Shown piece after piece: positions 20,601 through 30,538 of a stretch of DNA of 64,000 nucleotides. The DNA lies in NCBI GenBank assembly GCA_017163975.1, contig JAFFSR010000265.1, forward strand, positions 806,001 through 870,000, written 5' to 3'. A program made the translations under genes and the position numbers. Position 1 is the first letter of the stretch. Each line of letters begins with the position of its first letter. This DNA is from Anastatus disparis. Its lineage: Eukaryota; Arthropoda; Insecta; Hymenoptera; Eupelmidae. Below the pieces are notes generated by a model that worked only from the letters and a program-made list of their open reading frames with translations, had not been told where the DNA came from and searched no databases.

Positions 20601-22394
20601 GAATTCGTATTTGTCGATCTGTAATCTTAATCCTGCATCTGATAATCGATTGAAGACCTTTAATATCTTTTGTTTGTGTTCTTTTAGGTCCTTAGCATAC
20701 ACTATTATGTCATCAAGGTAGATAAAAATTTCTGTGCCTTGCATTCCCAACATCACCTGATCTAGGAGCCTTTGGAAGGTCGGAGGTGCGTTAGAAAGGC
20801 CGAACGGCATGACTGTGAATTCGTAATGGCCGTAGGGGGTAGTAAAAGCCGTTTTTTTTCTATCCTCCGGGCAAACTTCGACTTGGTGAAAACCGTTGGC
20901 CAGATCGAAAACTGAGAAGTATTTTGCTCCGCCCAATTGTTCTAATATTTCGTTAATATTAGGGAGTGGATATGCATCTGGAATGGTCTTCTCGTTTAAT
21001 TTTCGATAATCAATTACCAGTCTATAACGTTTGTTCCCTTGGGAATCTGGTTTCTTTGGGACTATCCATAATGATGAGTTATATGGAGAATTTGAATTTT
21101 GTATCGATCCGTCCTGTAAAAGTTTATTTACTTGCTTGCGTACTTCCTCGTGTAGGGCTGGTGGATAACGATAGGGTTTGGTGTAGACTGGTATTTCGTC
21201 CCTTGTGTTTATTCGGTGTCGTATATAAGTCGTGCGAGACACCATGTCCCCTGCTAGATAAAATAAATGGGGAAATGTTTCAATGACTTCTCTCATTTGA
21301 TTTAGTTCTTCTTCTGAATGATGGTCACGTGTCATTTTATTCATGATGTACTCTATTCGATCTCGTTTGAGGTCAGCGTCGTATTCTTCCTCTTCATCAT
21401 CGAACATTTCCTCAGATCCGTCGAATTCAAAAGGTTCTAAGTCTTGGGGTGGTATTTCAATCTCGACTTCATCCTCTCGAGTGTTGATAGCCATTACATA
21501 ACATGTTCTTGATTTGTTAATTACAGCAGCTTCTCCTAGGAATACCCCAGGAGTCGTATTAACTCGAGGTAAGTAAGCTTCACCATTGATTGATTGTTTG
21601 GTAGTGGGTATTTTAAGTGCTACTTTACTACGTGGGGGTAATCGGTGGATGATGTTGCAGCCTACCCTTTTACCTTGGTGATTAATTTTACTAATGGACT
21701 TATTGGGTACTTCGCTTTCAGAAAATTGGAACAGTAGTTCTTGAAGGACGTTGACTTCTTCAGACTCGTCTTTGGGTCTCTGGTTTTTCTTTCTCTTATT
21801 TTCAGCTGATGACGGCTGAAGGTTTTTGCTTGCAGCTTTTGTACCCCCTTTTTCGTCATTGAAATTTAGTCCACACTCCTGATCATATAGTGTGATTTTT
21901 CTATCCAAAAACGGTATTGGATCAATTGGTCTACTTTTTATGACCAGGGCTTTTAGCTCATAATCGACCTTGGCTGCCTCATATTCAAAATATGAGGACC
22001 CTAAAATTGCTTCGTGATCAAGTGGTGAAGTTGACGGTAAAACATGAAACACGTGTGTTGAACCTAAGATTTCCATGTTCACAGTTCCTACAGTATCTAA
22101 GGGTAAGGGTGATATTCCTGTTACTGTTATGGCTTCATCTGCGTTAATCAGTGTGTCACCTTTGAGAGCATTTCGTTTTACCGCGTTAATATCAGCGGCT
22201 GTGTCTAGTATGAAGACACCTTCTTCGTTCTTTAAAGTTGTGACGTTTAATCGTACTGTGGGACACTTTCCTCTGCTCCTTGCACATCGTTGGATTCTTC
22301 CGCTCTTATTATATTGATTTGAGCGGGACGAGTAAATTGGGTCTTGTTCGCCGGTACGTCCATTCGGCGAACACCCTGGTAGTTTAAAGAAGCG
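17643..22394 (-). CDS. pol: Pol polyprotein: protease, RT, RNase H, macro-like segment, integrase start
   Basis: The frame is open from 22394, just after a TAA. The Met at 22082 is not the start, because the protease active site (DTAAD, 22191-22205) lies upstream and its ILG motif downstream. Counting from that Met, RT spans about 290-510 (FDLANGFHQ with Asp near 392; YLDDI at 455-459) and RNase H about 595-720 (TVDASD, TEKECLA, YGDHEPL, NADALS). An acidic Pro/Ser/Glu-rich spacer of about 570 residues follows, then a macro-domain-like segment (about 1300-1430) and the integrase His pair (SHTSLFGGHRG). It stops at 17643 in the A9 run; integrase continues in the next frame. It is translated by -1 frameshifting from gag. 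The spacer is much longer than the usual RNase H-integrase linker. Confidence 0.92.
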   Translation of the reverse strand, partial: RFFKLPGCSPNGRTGEQDPIYSSRSNQYNKSGRIQRCARSRGKCPTVRLNVTTLKNEEGVFILDTAADINAVKRNALKGDTLINADEAITVTGISPLPLDTVGTVNMEILGSTHVFHVLPSTSPLDHEAILGSSYFEYEAAKVDYELKALVIKSRPIDPIPFLDRKITLYDQECGLNFNDEKGGTKAASKNLQPSSAENKRKKNQRPKDESEEVNVLQELLFQFSESEVPNKSISKINHQGKRVGCNIIHRLPPRSKVALKIPTTKQSINGEAYLPRVNTTPGVFLGEAAVINKSRTCYVMAINTREDEVEIEIPPQDLEPFEFDGSEEMFDDEEEEYDADLKRDRIEYIMNKMTRDHHSEEELNQMREVIETFPHLFYLAGDMVSRTTYIRHRINTRDEIPVYTKPYRYPPALHEEVRKQVNKLLQDGSIQNSNSPYNSSLWIVPKKPDSQGNKRYRLVIDYRKLNEKTIPDAYPLPNINEILEQLGGAKYFSVFDLANGFHQVEVCPEDRKKTAFTTPYGHYEFTVMPFGLSNAPPTFQRLLDQVMLGMQGTEIFIYLDDIIVYAKDLKEHKQKILKVFNRLSDAGLRLQIDKYEFLKPEVAYLGHKIGSYGIKPDPGKINAIKNFPKLKSITNVRQFLGLAGYYRRFIKDFAFKSKALNTLLKKGNKFEWTEEQQKSFDTLKRALCKAPILTNADFNEPFILTVDASDYALGAVLSQGSPGQDRPVAYMSRSLNKSEKNYSTTEKECLAVISAILYFKHYLYGRHFTVYGDHEPLTWIESIKDPMSRLNRWRARLRGYEYTFIYKPGRLNTNADALSRNPVDVRVNEDSSDNESITDKESIPDPLKIMAFPLKAGEPKPTKASLARQAATTTKVNTSDQGNPKPTRGRKKEGKNAPLLPPLGCTSNQADLEGSTIAKRVRFRKQNEPVINAPTSASIDTEESNTIPSLRQESENTELESRVVSEEEIIPIPLKDRSIMPSLLTKEAEPSDTETESEMDQGSKPSELPLQQDSLDEHRPAEPTASNYLHTKTVICQKRQSIDSSSSSEDEMPNPRFQSTMRKSLATEEEQESYQDITKELEATKFTPEETKQFLEEFDGGSYFSMNTYLRNPDEEPEGEGEMEIEQCSDSSDDGTIDWEGGQGRVFPETRETKSLPNSPSNKNQKEEKEIDTAAWVKDQIRENATPFPAYKEPVALTHKSPIRGPIGRSTPFTSRLHQPSELCHLSTINQSDDDEGNESNKNVNQLPTPARKPEPLPKRLDINTQPTERCKNSKTNTSLKPQSKDNKARSTPFTTHFKALPDWSKLSIIHEPNQEESGLEPDIMTTITPEVSEPAEPIPRQPTSNNLDTQEENCSIEIPESLTDKEGNGIHAPSIYDEKESNEILQPHFNKNKKIRVLTTRECLTFTKDNLVHFVSADMQMVAENNQLLYDIQAINKDHLANSQPTVGEAMVTKFRKRYIFSLVVTESYKDKIKPSNIKKCFEALKEFLVEKQVKSFRIAKRGEITDKLPQNELLLLLIKYLQHLDITMEVCMGICKVPPPEAIENILTKSHTSLFGGHRGMGKTYRRIRERYYWKGMKKK

Positions 22395-23671
22395 TTATTG
22401 GTGTTAGCATTGGATCTGAAGGGCGAAGTCGGTCTAGATCCATTATTCGTCTTATCCCGTGAGTCACCATTCCGTGGTGGGTAATAAGGTCTTGGTTGAA
22501 AACTTTGAGAGTTTGATGGTTCGAATTGCTTGGTGTTAAATGTTTGTTCCGGAGTTAATCCAGGGTTCATTGGGTGATAAGCATAAGGGTTATAGTAGTT
22601 AGGATACATAGGTGGATAGAATGGAGGAGGATACATAGAAAATTGTTGAGGGCCATAATTATAGAAGTTAGGTGGTATTGAAGAATCAGGAGAGGTAGTT
22701 CCTGTAGGAGTTTGTGGTCGAGGATTCTTCAAGATACTCACAGGATGGGGTTCTGTTTTATTCTGTTGTAAATTTGGCCTATAACTTAGTTGCGGAGGAG
22801 CAATGATGCGGCCTCCCTCTATTGTGGTGTGTGGAAATTCTACGTCATTATGATTATAATAATAGGGTATATTCCTGTTGAATATTTCCGGATCATTTTT
22901 GTTTGAAAATCTGGTACCTTTCTTCGTTTCGTCCACTTGTTGTATCATTCTGATTTGAGGGCGAATGATGTTCGAAGTTGTTGTGTATTTTTCAAGGTTT
23001 TTAGCGACTTCTAAGGCTTCATCTAAGGTTTGGGGGTTGGCTATAATAACAGACGTTCTCCACTCGTCCGGTAGTCCTCTTAAAAAGGCTTCTAATGCTA
23101 ATACTTGTAGCTGAGGCGTTTGATCGATCCTTCGTTCAGCCTCTCCTAAATCTTCTCTTACTGCGGCTTGAGCAAGGTTTACTAAATAAGTTAGACGGCC
23201 ATGATATTCCCGTACGTTTTCGTTTTGACCCATACACGCATTAGCCAGAGTTTGTATATAATAGCTGTATAATCTGCTTGGGGCAAATCTACTCTTCAAA
23301 TGTTCTTTTAATTCGTTTATCGTATTAAAAGTTTGTCCTAATATGGAATGCCGTGCTTTACCCTTCAATTTAGCTATTATAGATCTTAGAAGTAATCTCT
23401 CCTGTGCAGGAGGAATTAATTGTCTTCCGTTTTCAATGTCTTGTATAAAATCTTTCAACGGCGGATTCGTACCGTCAAAATATGGAATATGGACAGTTGC
23501 TGCCTGAATAGTGAAACTAGTAGCTAACGAGGTCAAAGCATCATGTGAAGTATTCAGATGTTCTAAAATTTGGATGCTTCTATCCGCTTGTTCTCGTGCT
23601 TGGAATTCAGCTAAAGCGTTGTTACGCTCCGTAGCATCTTTTATTTGCATTATTTCTTGTAAAGTAGCCAT
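22247..23671 (-). CDS. gag: Gag structural protein, 474 aa
   Basis: ATG at 23671 (MATLQEIMQIKDATERNNAL). The central part (about 60-235, for example VREYHGRLTYLVNLA and FLRGLPDEW) is the helical capsid-type retrotransposon Gag domain. The C-terminal third is rich in Pro, Tyr and Asn and has no CCHC zinc knuckle, as in Drosophila errantiviruses. Two overlapping PPxY motifs (PPFY 349-352, PPMY 353-356) are of the late-domain type that recruits Nedd4-family ligases in other viruses; that role here is inferred. Gag forms the virus-like particle and packages the RNA. Its last 148 nt overlap the pol frame and contain the frameshift signal. Confidence 0.9.
   Translation of the reverse strand: MATLQEIMQIKDATERNNALAEFQAREQADRSIQILEHLNTSHDALTSLATSFTIQAATVHIPYFDGTNPPLKDFIQDIENGRQLIPPAQERLLLRSIIAKLKGKARHSILGQTFNTINELKEHLKSRFAPSRLYSYYIQTLANACMGQNENVREYHGRLTYLVNLAQAAVREDLGEAERRIDQTPQLQVLALEAFLRGLPDEWRTSVIIANPQTLDEALEVAKNLEKYTTTSNIIRPQIRMIQQVDETKKGTRFSNKNDPEIFNRNIPYYYNHNDVEFPHTTIEGGRIIAPPQLSYRPNLQQNKTEPHPVSILKNPRPQTPTGTTSPDSSIPPNFYNYGPQQFSMYPPPFYPPMYPNYYNPYAYHPMNPGLTPEQTFNTKQFEPSNSQSFQPRPYYPPRNGDSRDKTNNGSRPTSPFRSNANTNNASLNYQGVRRMDVPANKTQFTRPAQINIIRAEESNDVQGAEESVPQYD
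22345..22388 (-). promoter_or_regulatory. Programmed -1 ribosomal frameshift signal, gag-pol
   Basis: On the minus strand the heptamer TTTAAAC sits in gag reading phase as T TTA AAC (22388-22382). An 8-nt spacer (TACCAGGG) follows, then a perfect 8-bp stem, TGTTCGCC (22373-22366) with GGCGAACA (22352-22345), around a 13-nt loop. The pol frame opens only six nt upstream of the heptamer, so this site fits exactly. U UUA AAC is one of the most efficient known slippery sequences. Confidence 0.85.
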
Positions 23672-23969
23672 TTTGTCTAGTTATTGGGATTATTCTCTTT
23701 TGATGTAAAATAAGTTTAAATTACCTTAATATTGAATCAGTCAGCTGATTAAGCGCTTATGAATCTAACTACCTGAGTGTAGTGCAATCTTTATTAAATT
23801 ATGGTGTATAGATTAAAATTTTATAAATATATATAACTTGTTCCTTCACTGTATGACAATTATATATGTCGCCAATATAAAGGTTTATAAGATATTAATT
23901 TTATTTTAAATTAATCAAGTAATTTATGATTTATAAAATTTATTTAAGCAAGTGACAAGTGTTACTGGT

Positions 23970-23987
23970 TCCCCACAAGGGATGCCA
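23970..23987 (-). other. Primer-binding site of the provirus
   Basis: Two bases inside the 5' LTR end the minus strand reads TGGCATCCCTTGTGGGGA. The TGG matches the CCA end of a tRNA primer and the position is right. The pattern resembles tRNA-Lys-type sites only partly, so I leave the tRNA unassigned. Confidence 0.75.
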
Positions 23988-24315
23988 TTTGTTACGACCG
24001 GACTAGGTTCGGTCGTTGAGTTCTTAACAAAAATTATTTATTTTCGCTGGGAACCAGTCTACCGTCCCAGGACTTACCTTGTCCCTTGCTGATGTATTGA
24101 TTTTAATAATAACTCGTTGGAATACTCACAAGTATAATTCTTAAATTGATTTTTCTTGATCTTTATTGATTGTAGAAATTAAATTGGATCTAATTTTGAT
24201 CAGAATTTATGTTTCTCAACATTTATTTATCTGTATAATAATTAACGTAACTTTCACTTGAGCGTAACTGATGGTCACGTTTCCTTAGCACAACAGGAAT
24301 CACGTATTCCTGAAA

Positions 24316-24654
24316 CGTAACCGAAGTGACGCCTAAGATCGTAACCAAAGAGACGCTTAATAGCGTAACCAAAGTGACACTCCAGAGCGTAACCAAAGTG
24401 ACGCTCAAAACGTAACCCAAGTGACACCTAAAAACGTAACCCAAGTGACACTCAAGAACGTAACCAAAGTGACGCTTAATAGCGTAACCAAAGTGACACT
24501 CCAGAGCGTAACCAAAGTGACGCTCAAAACGTAACCCAAGTGACACCTAAGAACGCAACTAAAGTGACGCTTAAAAACGTAACCCAAGTGACACTCAAGA
24601 ACGTAACCAAAGTGACACTTAAGAACGTAACCAAAGTGACACTTCAAGCGTAAC
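24316..24654. repeat. 24-bp tandem array in the 5' LTR
   Basis: Same CGTAACC...GTGAC units and the same order of variants as in the 3' LTR, with a few point differences, showing that the array existed before insertion. Confidence 0.9.
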
Positions 24655-24808
24655 CAAAACTTCGAATTTCTAAAATAGATGAAATGATAATATAACGATA
24701 ATTACCCCCAAAATTCGTATTTAATTAAATGTTATGATCAATGTCTCAATAATAATATTAACAATACTTGTGCATATTCACGAGTTATTATTTTATGAAT
24801 ATTTGTTA

Positions 24809-24811
<3 letters not shown>

Positions 24812-24879
<68 letters not shown>
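24812..24879. repeat. TA microsatellite in the 5' LTR
   Basis: Uninterrupted TA dinucleotides, shorter than the 3' LTR counterpart. Confidence 0.95.
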
Positions 24880-24882
<3 letters not shown>

Positions 24883-26007
24883 TTTAAGTTATAAGAGAAA
24901 AGGGATTATATATATTTTCATAAATTAAATAATTCACAAACTTTATTTTAATTAGTTTTTATTTAATTAAATATTTGTCTTGTATCTTACTGTTAGGTTC
25001 TTATTCTAAATAATAGTCTCACAACAATTATCTTTAATTTTTATGAAGGAAAATAGTTATATGATCTTATATCAATTTCTAAGTATTAACTAAGATTATT
25101 TATATAATTTTTCTTTCCTTACTTGCTGATTTATGCTTTAATTTTTATTAGGTTAATTTATAAATTTCGTTGGTATGAATAACTCACAAAATTAGGAGAG
25201 AAAGAGAAGAAATTGACTCCAATTCGATAGTCCTGACGTTTCTATACTCAGACTCCTTAAACTACACGGTGAGAAAGTCCGTGGCAAGAATGATTGGTTC
25301 CTTCCTCTATTGCTTGAACACAGGTTATATTCTGGTCAGCGGCACAGTTGTCTCTCAAGATAATTTATTTATAGAATTTGTGTTGAACGAATTTTCCTTT
25401 TTCTTTCAAGGTAAGGTTCCACAGATTCTGATATCACACAAGATTAATTATTTTAATATTATTAATAAATTAGGCTTCTAGGCTAATTATTAATATGGTT
25501 TAAATTTCTAAACCTTAAAAATTTATAACTTATTTTTCTAACACTGATTCTAATTTCTCAGTGGACCAGCAGAGCCGACTATTGCGGGTACTGTCTTATT
25601 ATGACAAAAGGCGACTTGCTAGACCTCCAGGTTGTTTTTATAACCTTGTGTCCGGGCAATTGGAGATGGTTCGTCCAATCAAACTTCGACGTGTATTTGA
25701 ATTCATCAAGAAAATCGTCAAGAAGTTCGTTAGCCTGCTTGCTAATGAAATTCCTAATTTATTTCCTTCTCTGTCTCTCCTTCACACTTTCGTACAATTG
25801 AGAGTTTTCGCAATAAAAATGTTGATAAGTGCTGACTCGGTACATCGCATGGAACTGATTTTGAATCAAAGCTTTGAAATAGTTGAAACTTAGTTTTTAT
25901 AATTTACTATCGTTGTTTTAAAGAGAAAAAAAAATGTTTTAATAATTTCTAATTAAATTTAAGGGTAGTTCCATGGGATGTAACATTGGAAATTGGTTTT
26001 ACTATAC

Positions 26008-26650
26008 CACATATTTATGTTTTTTCATGCAATAAATGCCCATATAATGGCGATGCAAAACTGATTCAGGGTTTAAAGTTTTAACCCGATCTAAAACTAA
26101 TTTGGCATCGTTCAATAATTTTGCTTGGATTAAACCAAATGCTAAGTTTAACAATATTCCTGTGCATTGAGTATTTCGGTCGATATCTTGAAAAATTTTA
26201 AGTGCAGCAGCTGTTTTTTTAAGATCCAAATATAAGTGTGCTAAATGCACTTTAAAATAATGATTTTTATCGATGTCTGCCGCTTTTTTAAAAGCAGCAA
26301 TTTCTTCCTCCGTGATTTCTCCTTTATTTTTTTGACGATGTAATTTTAATGTTTTACCTAAAATAAACTGCCAAATACTTGTTTCGGGACTGATAGTAAC
26401 GGCTTTTTTAGCAAAATTAATTGCATTTTTTATATTTTGACGGATTAACGATAAAGCAATACTCCGAATTCCATATAGAGTAGATAAGTCCTCTTTTTCT
26501 TGCAATGACGAAGCACAAATTATTCTTGACTTCATATCTGTAGCTCGATCTGTACTATTATTTTCTAAATAAAGATGGTATTGTGTGGACTCAATCACAT
26601 GAGTTATAATCATCAAACTAATTCCGTCTTTATTATTTATATTTCTCATA
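26008..26650 (-). CDS. TPR-type gene, second readable exon, upstream of the provirus
   Basis: A 643-nt exon between TTTTTTTTTAG|TATGAG and a donor GTG|GTATAG (minus strand). It contributes one base to a split Asn codon and then 214 codons. The protein shows tandem helical pairs of TPR type, for example NAINFAKKAVTISPETSIWQF and HLAHLYLDLKKTAAALKIFQ, each roughly 34 residues apart. TPR arrays bind partner proteins. A stop appears two codons past the donor if the intron is retained. Its donor lies only 18 nt from the provirus target duplication, so correct expression now requires splicing across 21 kb of retroviral sequence in the same orientation. Confidence 0.75.
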
Positions 26651-26652
26651 CT

Positions 26653-27307
26653 AAAAAAAAATTTTTTTTAATTCGAATAATGGTATTATAATTATATTTT
26701 AAAAGTAATAATCAAATTCGACCAGTATCATAATATATTATAAATCTGTGGCATAACTAAACTCCGAACAAAAGAATTGATTTTTTAAAGTAATTTTTTT
26801 CATCATCAATAGTTTAATTCATCTAAGCACGTCACTTGCTAATTTTTATCACAACTAGCCACTATAGGTAGTTTTTACATGTTCTCTAGCAATAAATATT
26901 ATGTTATACCATGTAGACGAACACTGAAATACGCGTCATAGAACTTGTAATAAAAAAAAACTCAATAAAAGTGCTTCAGAAAAATTTAAAGAATTCATTG
27001 CACATATCGCAATTAGAAGGAATAACAACATAACTTAGAGATTTTTCGTTATTTTATGGTAAATAAAAGAACATTAACTGAAAGGTATTTTATACTTGAT
27101 ATGCGTCTCTTCGTTTTCGATCTTACGTATTGACGCAAATATAAAAACCTCGTTTTCTCGAAAACTCAAAAAACAAATTTATGTTGTTTTTCCTTCAAGC
27201 CACAGAAATATAAAGATGGTAACGCAGTACCTTATGCAAAAATCGAATACTGATGGTCAGAATTAATCAATGTTCTGAATCTTACATTACAAATTCTTTA
27301 AAACTTA
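26653..27307 (-). other. Intron of the TPR-type gene
   Basis: AT-rich, bounded by GTAAGT (27308) and a T-rich 3' splice site (26651). No embedded gene seen. Confidence 0.5.
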
Positions 27308-27308
27308 C

Positions 27309-27529
27309 TTTTGTAAATGATTCCGAAGCTCTTTTGCTAAGTTTAGCTCAGTCTGAGCATAAACATAATTGTGTTTTTTGGACCATAAAAACGATTTCAT
27401 AATATGTTTTACTAATGGAATCAAAGGAACTGAGATTTCATTCTCTATAATGATATGATTGGGATCACATTCATTTTCCATGTCCCAGAAAAATGGCGAT
27501 TCCATTCTTTTCATAAACATCTCTGCCAT
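27309..27529 (-). CDS. TPR-type gene, first readable exon
   Basis: ATG at 27529 (MAEMFMKRMESPFFWDMENE) opens 73 codons plus two bases, ending at CAAAA|GTAAGT. The two spare bases join the single base of the next exon to give Asn, so phase is kept. The segment YAQTELNLAKELRNHLQ looks like the first helix of the repeat array. The in-frame sequence continues a few codons upstream of the ATG, so an earlier 5' exon cannot be excluded. Confidence 0.6.
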
Positions 27530-28342
27530 TTTTTCAAATATTCCTTCATAAAAATAAAAAGAATTATTTTCATTTTAAAGATGGATATTATTATTTAAAG
27601 TTTAGCTTAAGTTGGGGAAAGAAATTTTATTCGTTAGCAAATTTAACGATAATTTAGTCGAAAATAATATATATTGAGGGAAAATTTGTCTAAAGTTTAG
27701 CCTAAACATCGAGCTAAACATGGCTATAAAATTATGCCAAACTTAATTTTTAAAATTTTTATGTTCGTCAAAAGTTTGAGGAAACTTTAGTGAAAGATTA
27801 GTCAAAATTAAGAAAAGTTCATTTTTATTTGAACAAGCACTTAAAATAAAGTTTTGCAAAAAATTAAGAGACGCTAGATTTTTTGAGGCAAGTTCGGCTA
27901 AAGTTTGGGAAAAGTTTGTTAGAAAATTTCATTAATTTTTGCCTAATTTAGAAGAATGTGAGATGAATGACTATTTGCTGTTCAATTAGTCATTAATCTC
28001 ACATCCGTCTTATATAGTATATTGCTGTTACTGCTGTGTAATAAGAAACTTTTGCCTAATTTCAAAATAAATTATTTAAACTTTAGCTAATTTTTCTTAT
28101 TTTCACAAGATTTTAGGCACGTATTATCGTATCAATTTTCTAAATGAAATAAAAATTTGAAAAATAGTTTGCTGTTAAAATTTATGGAAATGAAGTCAAT
28201 ATCAATAATTTTTAATAGTTAAAAAATAAAATGTGTTTCAAAATAAATAAATAGTTACAAAATAGAATGTGTTTCAAAATAATCTGAATAAAAATGAAAA
28301 TTAAAAGGTAAAATATATTAAAAATTAAATATTTAATCTATT
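27530..28342. other. AT-rich intergenic DNA
   Basis: Diverged short repeats of a GTTTAGCTAAA/TTTGGC theme and a small hairpin (GTGAGAT...ATCTCAC, about 27959-28002). No gene seen. Confidence 0.4.
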
Positions 28343-30538
28343 CCCTGGTAGAAATTTCACCAACAAAAATGCCCAATTTTTCAATTATTGCCCAATTTTA
28401 TTTGTGAACGGTTGGCGAAATATTTTACTAATGAATGGCCGACTGTTTAACAGCTGGCGTCTGTGACAGTGCGAACACGAAAGCGACAACTAACTAACGT
28501 TCGGTAGACTCTGAAATCAAACGTGTGCTACATAATATAACTGCTGTATTTACTGTTTAAAAAATACAGAGCAAAAAGAATTTTCGATAATTATAAAAAC
28601 AAAGTAGTTTGTAAAGTGATTATGTGTTTGAAGAAAGTGATGAAAATGATACGTGTGAAAGATTGAAAATTTTGACTGTATACTCAACCTTAATTGTGAA
28701 CATAGTGAAAAAAGAAAATACAGAGCAAAAAGAATTATAGATAATTATAAAAACAAAGTAGTTTGTAAAGTGATTATGTGTTTGAAGAAAGTGATGAAAA
28801 TAATACGTGTGAAAGATTGAAAATTTTGACTGTATACTGTAACGTTTTTATTTCCCGCGGGTGGGAAATATTACGTCTTTACCTCCTGTTGCCAGACGCT
28901 TCAGTGAGTGACCAGGGTTCGAGGCAGGAGGTCGGTTAGGACGGACGGTGGAAAGATAAAGGATAGTAAAACGGGTTGACACGTTTGTTTATGCTAGGGA
29001 GTACCAGGGCTTTATTGTACTCTGAACTCATATAATACAACGACGTATAACAATAATTGATGAAATGTAATAAACTAACCTAAATTATATAAACCAAAAT
29101 TAACTAACCTAATATGTGTACGCAAGATACAAAGAAATAAAGATTGAATTTAATATATGCCACTTGACGGCTTTATGCGCCTCTTGCTGGCGACGGAAAT
29201 AAATGAAATCAGAAGTAATTGAAATTAACTTTATATTTAATAATAGTCGAATTAGACTAACGGCGGTTAACGGCCTGGACGATAATAAACAAACAAGGTT
29301 ATAATAATAATAATAATAATATTAATAAACTATTCTATATAACGGTGGGTGGACTACACCCTTAATGCGGTGACACGGAATATGGCTGAAGGCCTGCGAT
29401 TCTCTAATACGCGACAACCACACGTGGTTAGAGGAATCTTAGCTTGCCTCTTTCCGGCGGCGGCAATAGGTGGGAAGCACCCTTAACACTAACTTAATAC
29501 TACGGTTATAGTAGGTGGAAAAACACCTTGAAGTTACTATGAACTAATCTTAGACAAAATGTCATATACGGATCGGCGCGGCGGCTCGGCGGTATATAAC
29601 GGTTCGGTGGAAATCACCCTTAATATCAAATATTAGTTAATAATGAATTAATAAGAATTACTATTTACAAAACGGCCGGTACGGCAGTTCGGCGGTATAG
29701 ACTAATACAATCTTATGTTACGTTAAACTAATCTGATATATACAGCGCGGGTGGTACGGCGGTACAATGGTACGGCGGTACGTAAGTGCATTGGCGGTTC
29801 TCTCGGTCGCATTCCATCTAAGCCAGCGAGCACACTCGGCAAAGATTAATTGCGTCTCGACTTGCTTCTAATGGTTTGATACATTAGAGCGAGCGAGAGA
29901 GAGTGGCTTTTCTCATAAGGCATAGGAGCCTCATATAAGAAAGCCAGTACTGTATGCTGCTTTCTCTCTCTAGGCCAGCGAGCGCACTCGGCTAAGAGAG
30001 AGGGAGAGCACAGTACCCAATGCCTCGACTCTTCGTTGAGGCTTAGCTCTTATATCTACCCGAGCTCGCTGTTCCTCTTGCGGGAGCAGCAAAAACTGAC
30101 GGCACCTGGCGGTTGAGCCTGTTACTATCGTGCCTCGCGGGAGATTTGAATGACCTGTCTGCACGATTATGAATAATCGTTGCAATACTTAACCTCAATT
30201 GTGAACATAGTGAAAAAAGCTATAAAAAATTTAACGTAGTTAATAAAAATAAAATATGTTGCTTTTAATCAAAGACAATTCTAAAACGATAATCAATTAA
30301 TTATTTTATATGTACGTGCGCGTGTGATATGTTTATTCATGTGTTATAATTGTAATAATGATTGTGATAATTAATATATAAAGCATAACTTTAAATTTCC
30401 CATATCGGTTGGGCAATGAATGGCGTAAAACGTGACGCCATTAGCGGTGATATTGGCGAACTAATAGTACAACGAATGGGAATATATAAAAAAATTGACC
30501 AACCCATGGAGAAAAAATCGGGAACATTTCTACCAGGG
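28343..30538. mobile_element. CCCTGGTAGAAAT terminal-repeat element, split by a solo LTR
   Basis: Starts CCCTGGTAGAAATTTC and ends GAACATTTCTACCAGGG, a 13-bp inverted repeat. TT lies outside each end. The same terminus is found on the element at 36497-37643, which has TA duplications. Without the inserted LTR the element is about 845 bp and non-coding. It contains two direct copies of a unit of about 156 bp (from about 28560 and about 28716), the second interrupted by the LTR. Confidence 0.7.
28838..30184. mobile_element. Solo LTR, 1347 bp
   Basis: Begins TGTAACG and ends CGTTGCA, flanked by ATAC on both sides (28834-28837 and 30185-30188), a 4-bp duplication of Ty3/gypsy type. The interrupted host sequence is independently confirmed: the second copy of the 156-bp repeat resumes right after it. 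Its GC content is higher than the flanks, with GCGAGCG-rich tracts. No internal region remains, so it arose by LTR-LTR recombination. It is unrelated to the LTRs of the 21-kb provirus. Confidence 0.8.

Larger units (their letters stand above)
4948..25985 (-). mobile_element. Complete errantivirus-like Ty3/gypsy provirus, 21 kb
   Basis: The element runs on the minus strand: 5' LTR 23990-25985, PBS, gag, pol, env, an 8-kb 3' region, PPT and 3' LTR 4948-6956. LTR ends are TGTTAC...GTAACA. TTGG flanks both sides (4944-4947 and 25986-25989), a 4-bp target duplication as expected for Ty3/gypsy integrases. The LTRs differ at about five substitutions, one C-run indel and the TA-repeat length, so the insertion is recent. 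At 21 kb with 2-kb LTRs it is far longer than typical 7-10 kb insect errantiviruses. The excess is the 6957-14764 region, which carries opposite-strand genes, plus an enlarged pol. Errantiviruses are insect endogenous retroviruses with a captured baculovirus-F-like env. Single-base register breaks in pol and env (see those entries) make competence of this copy uncertain. Confidence 0.93.
23990..25985 (-). repeat. 5' LTR of the provirus (1996 bp)
   Basis: Nearly identical to 4948-6956. I counted about five substitutions, mostly in the 24-bp array, one C-run indel, and a shorter TA tract. The same opposite-strand open frame and splice-like sites are present. It abuts the TTGG target duplication at 25986-25989. 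Confidence 0.93.
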
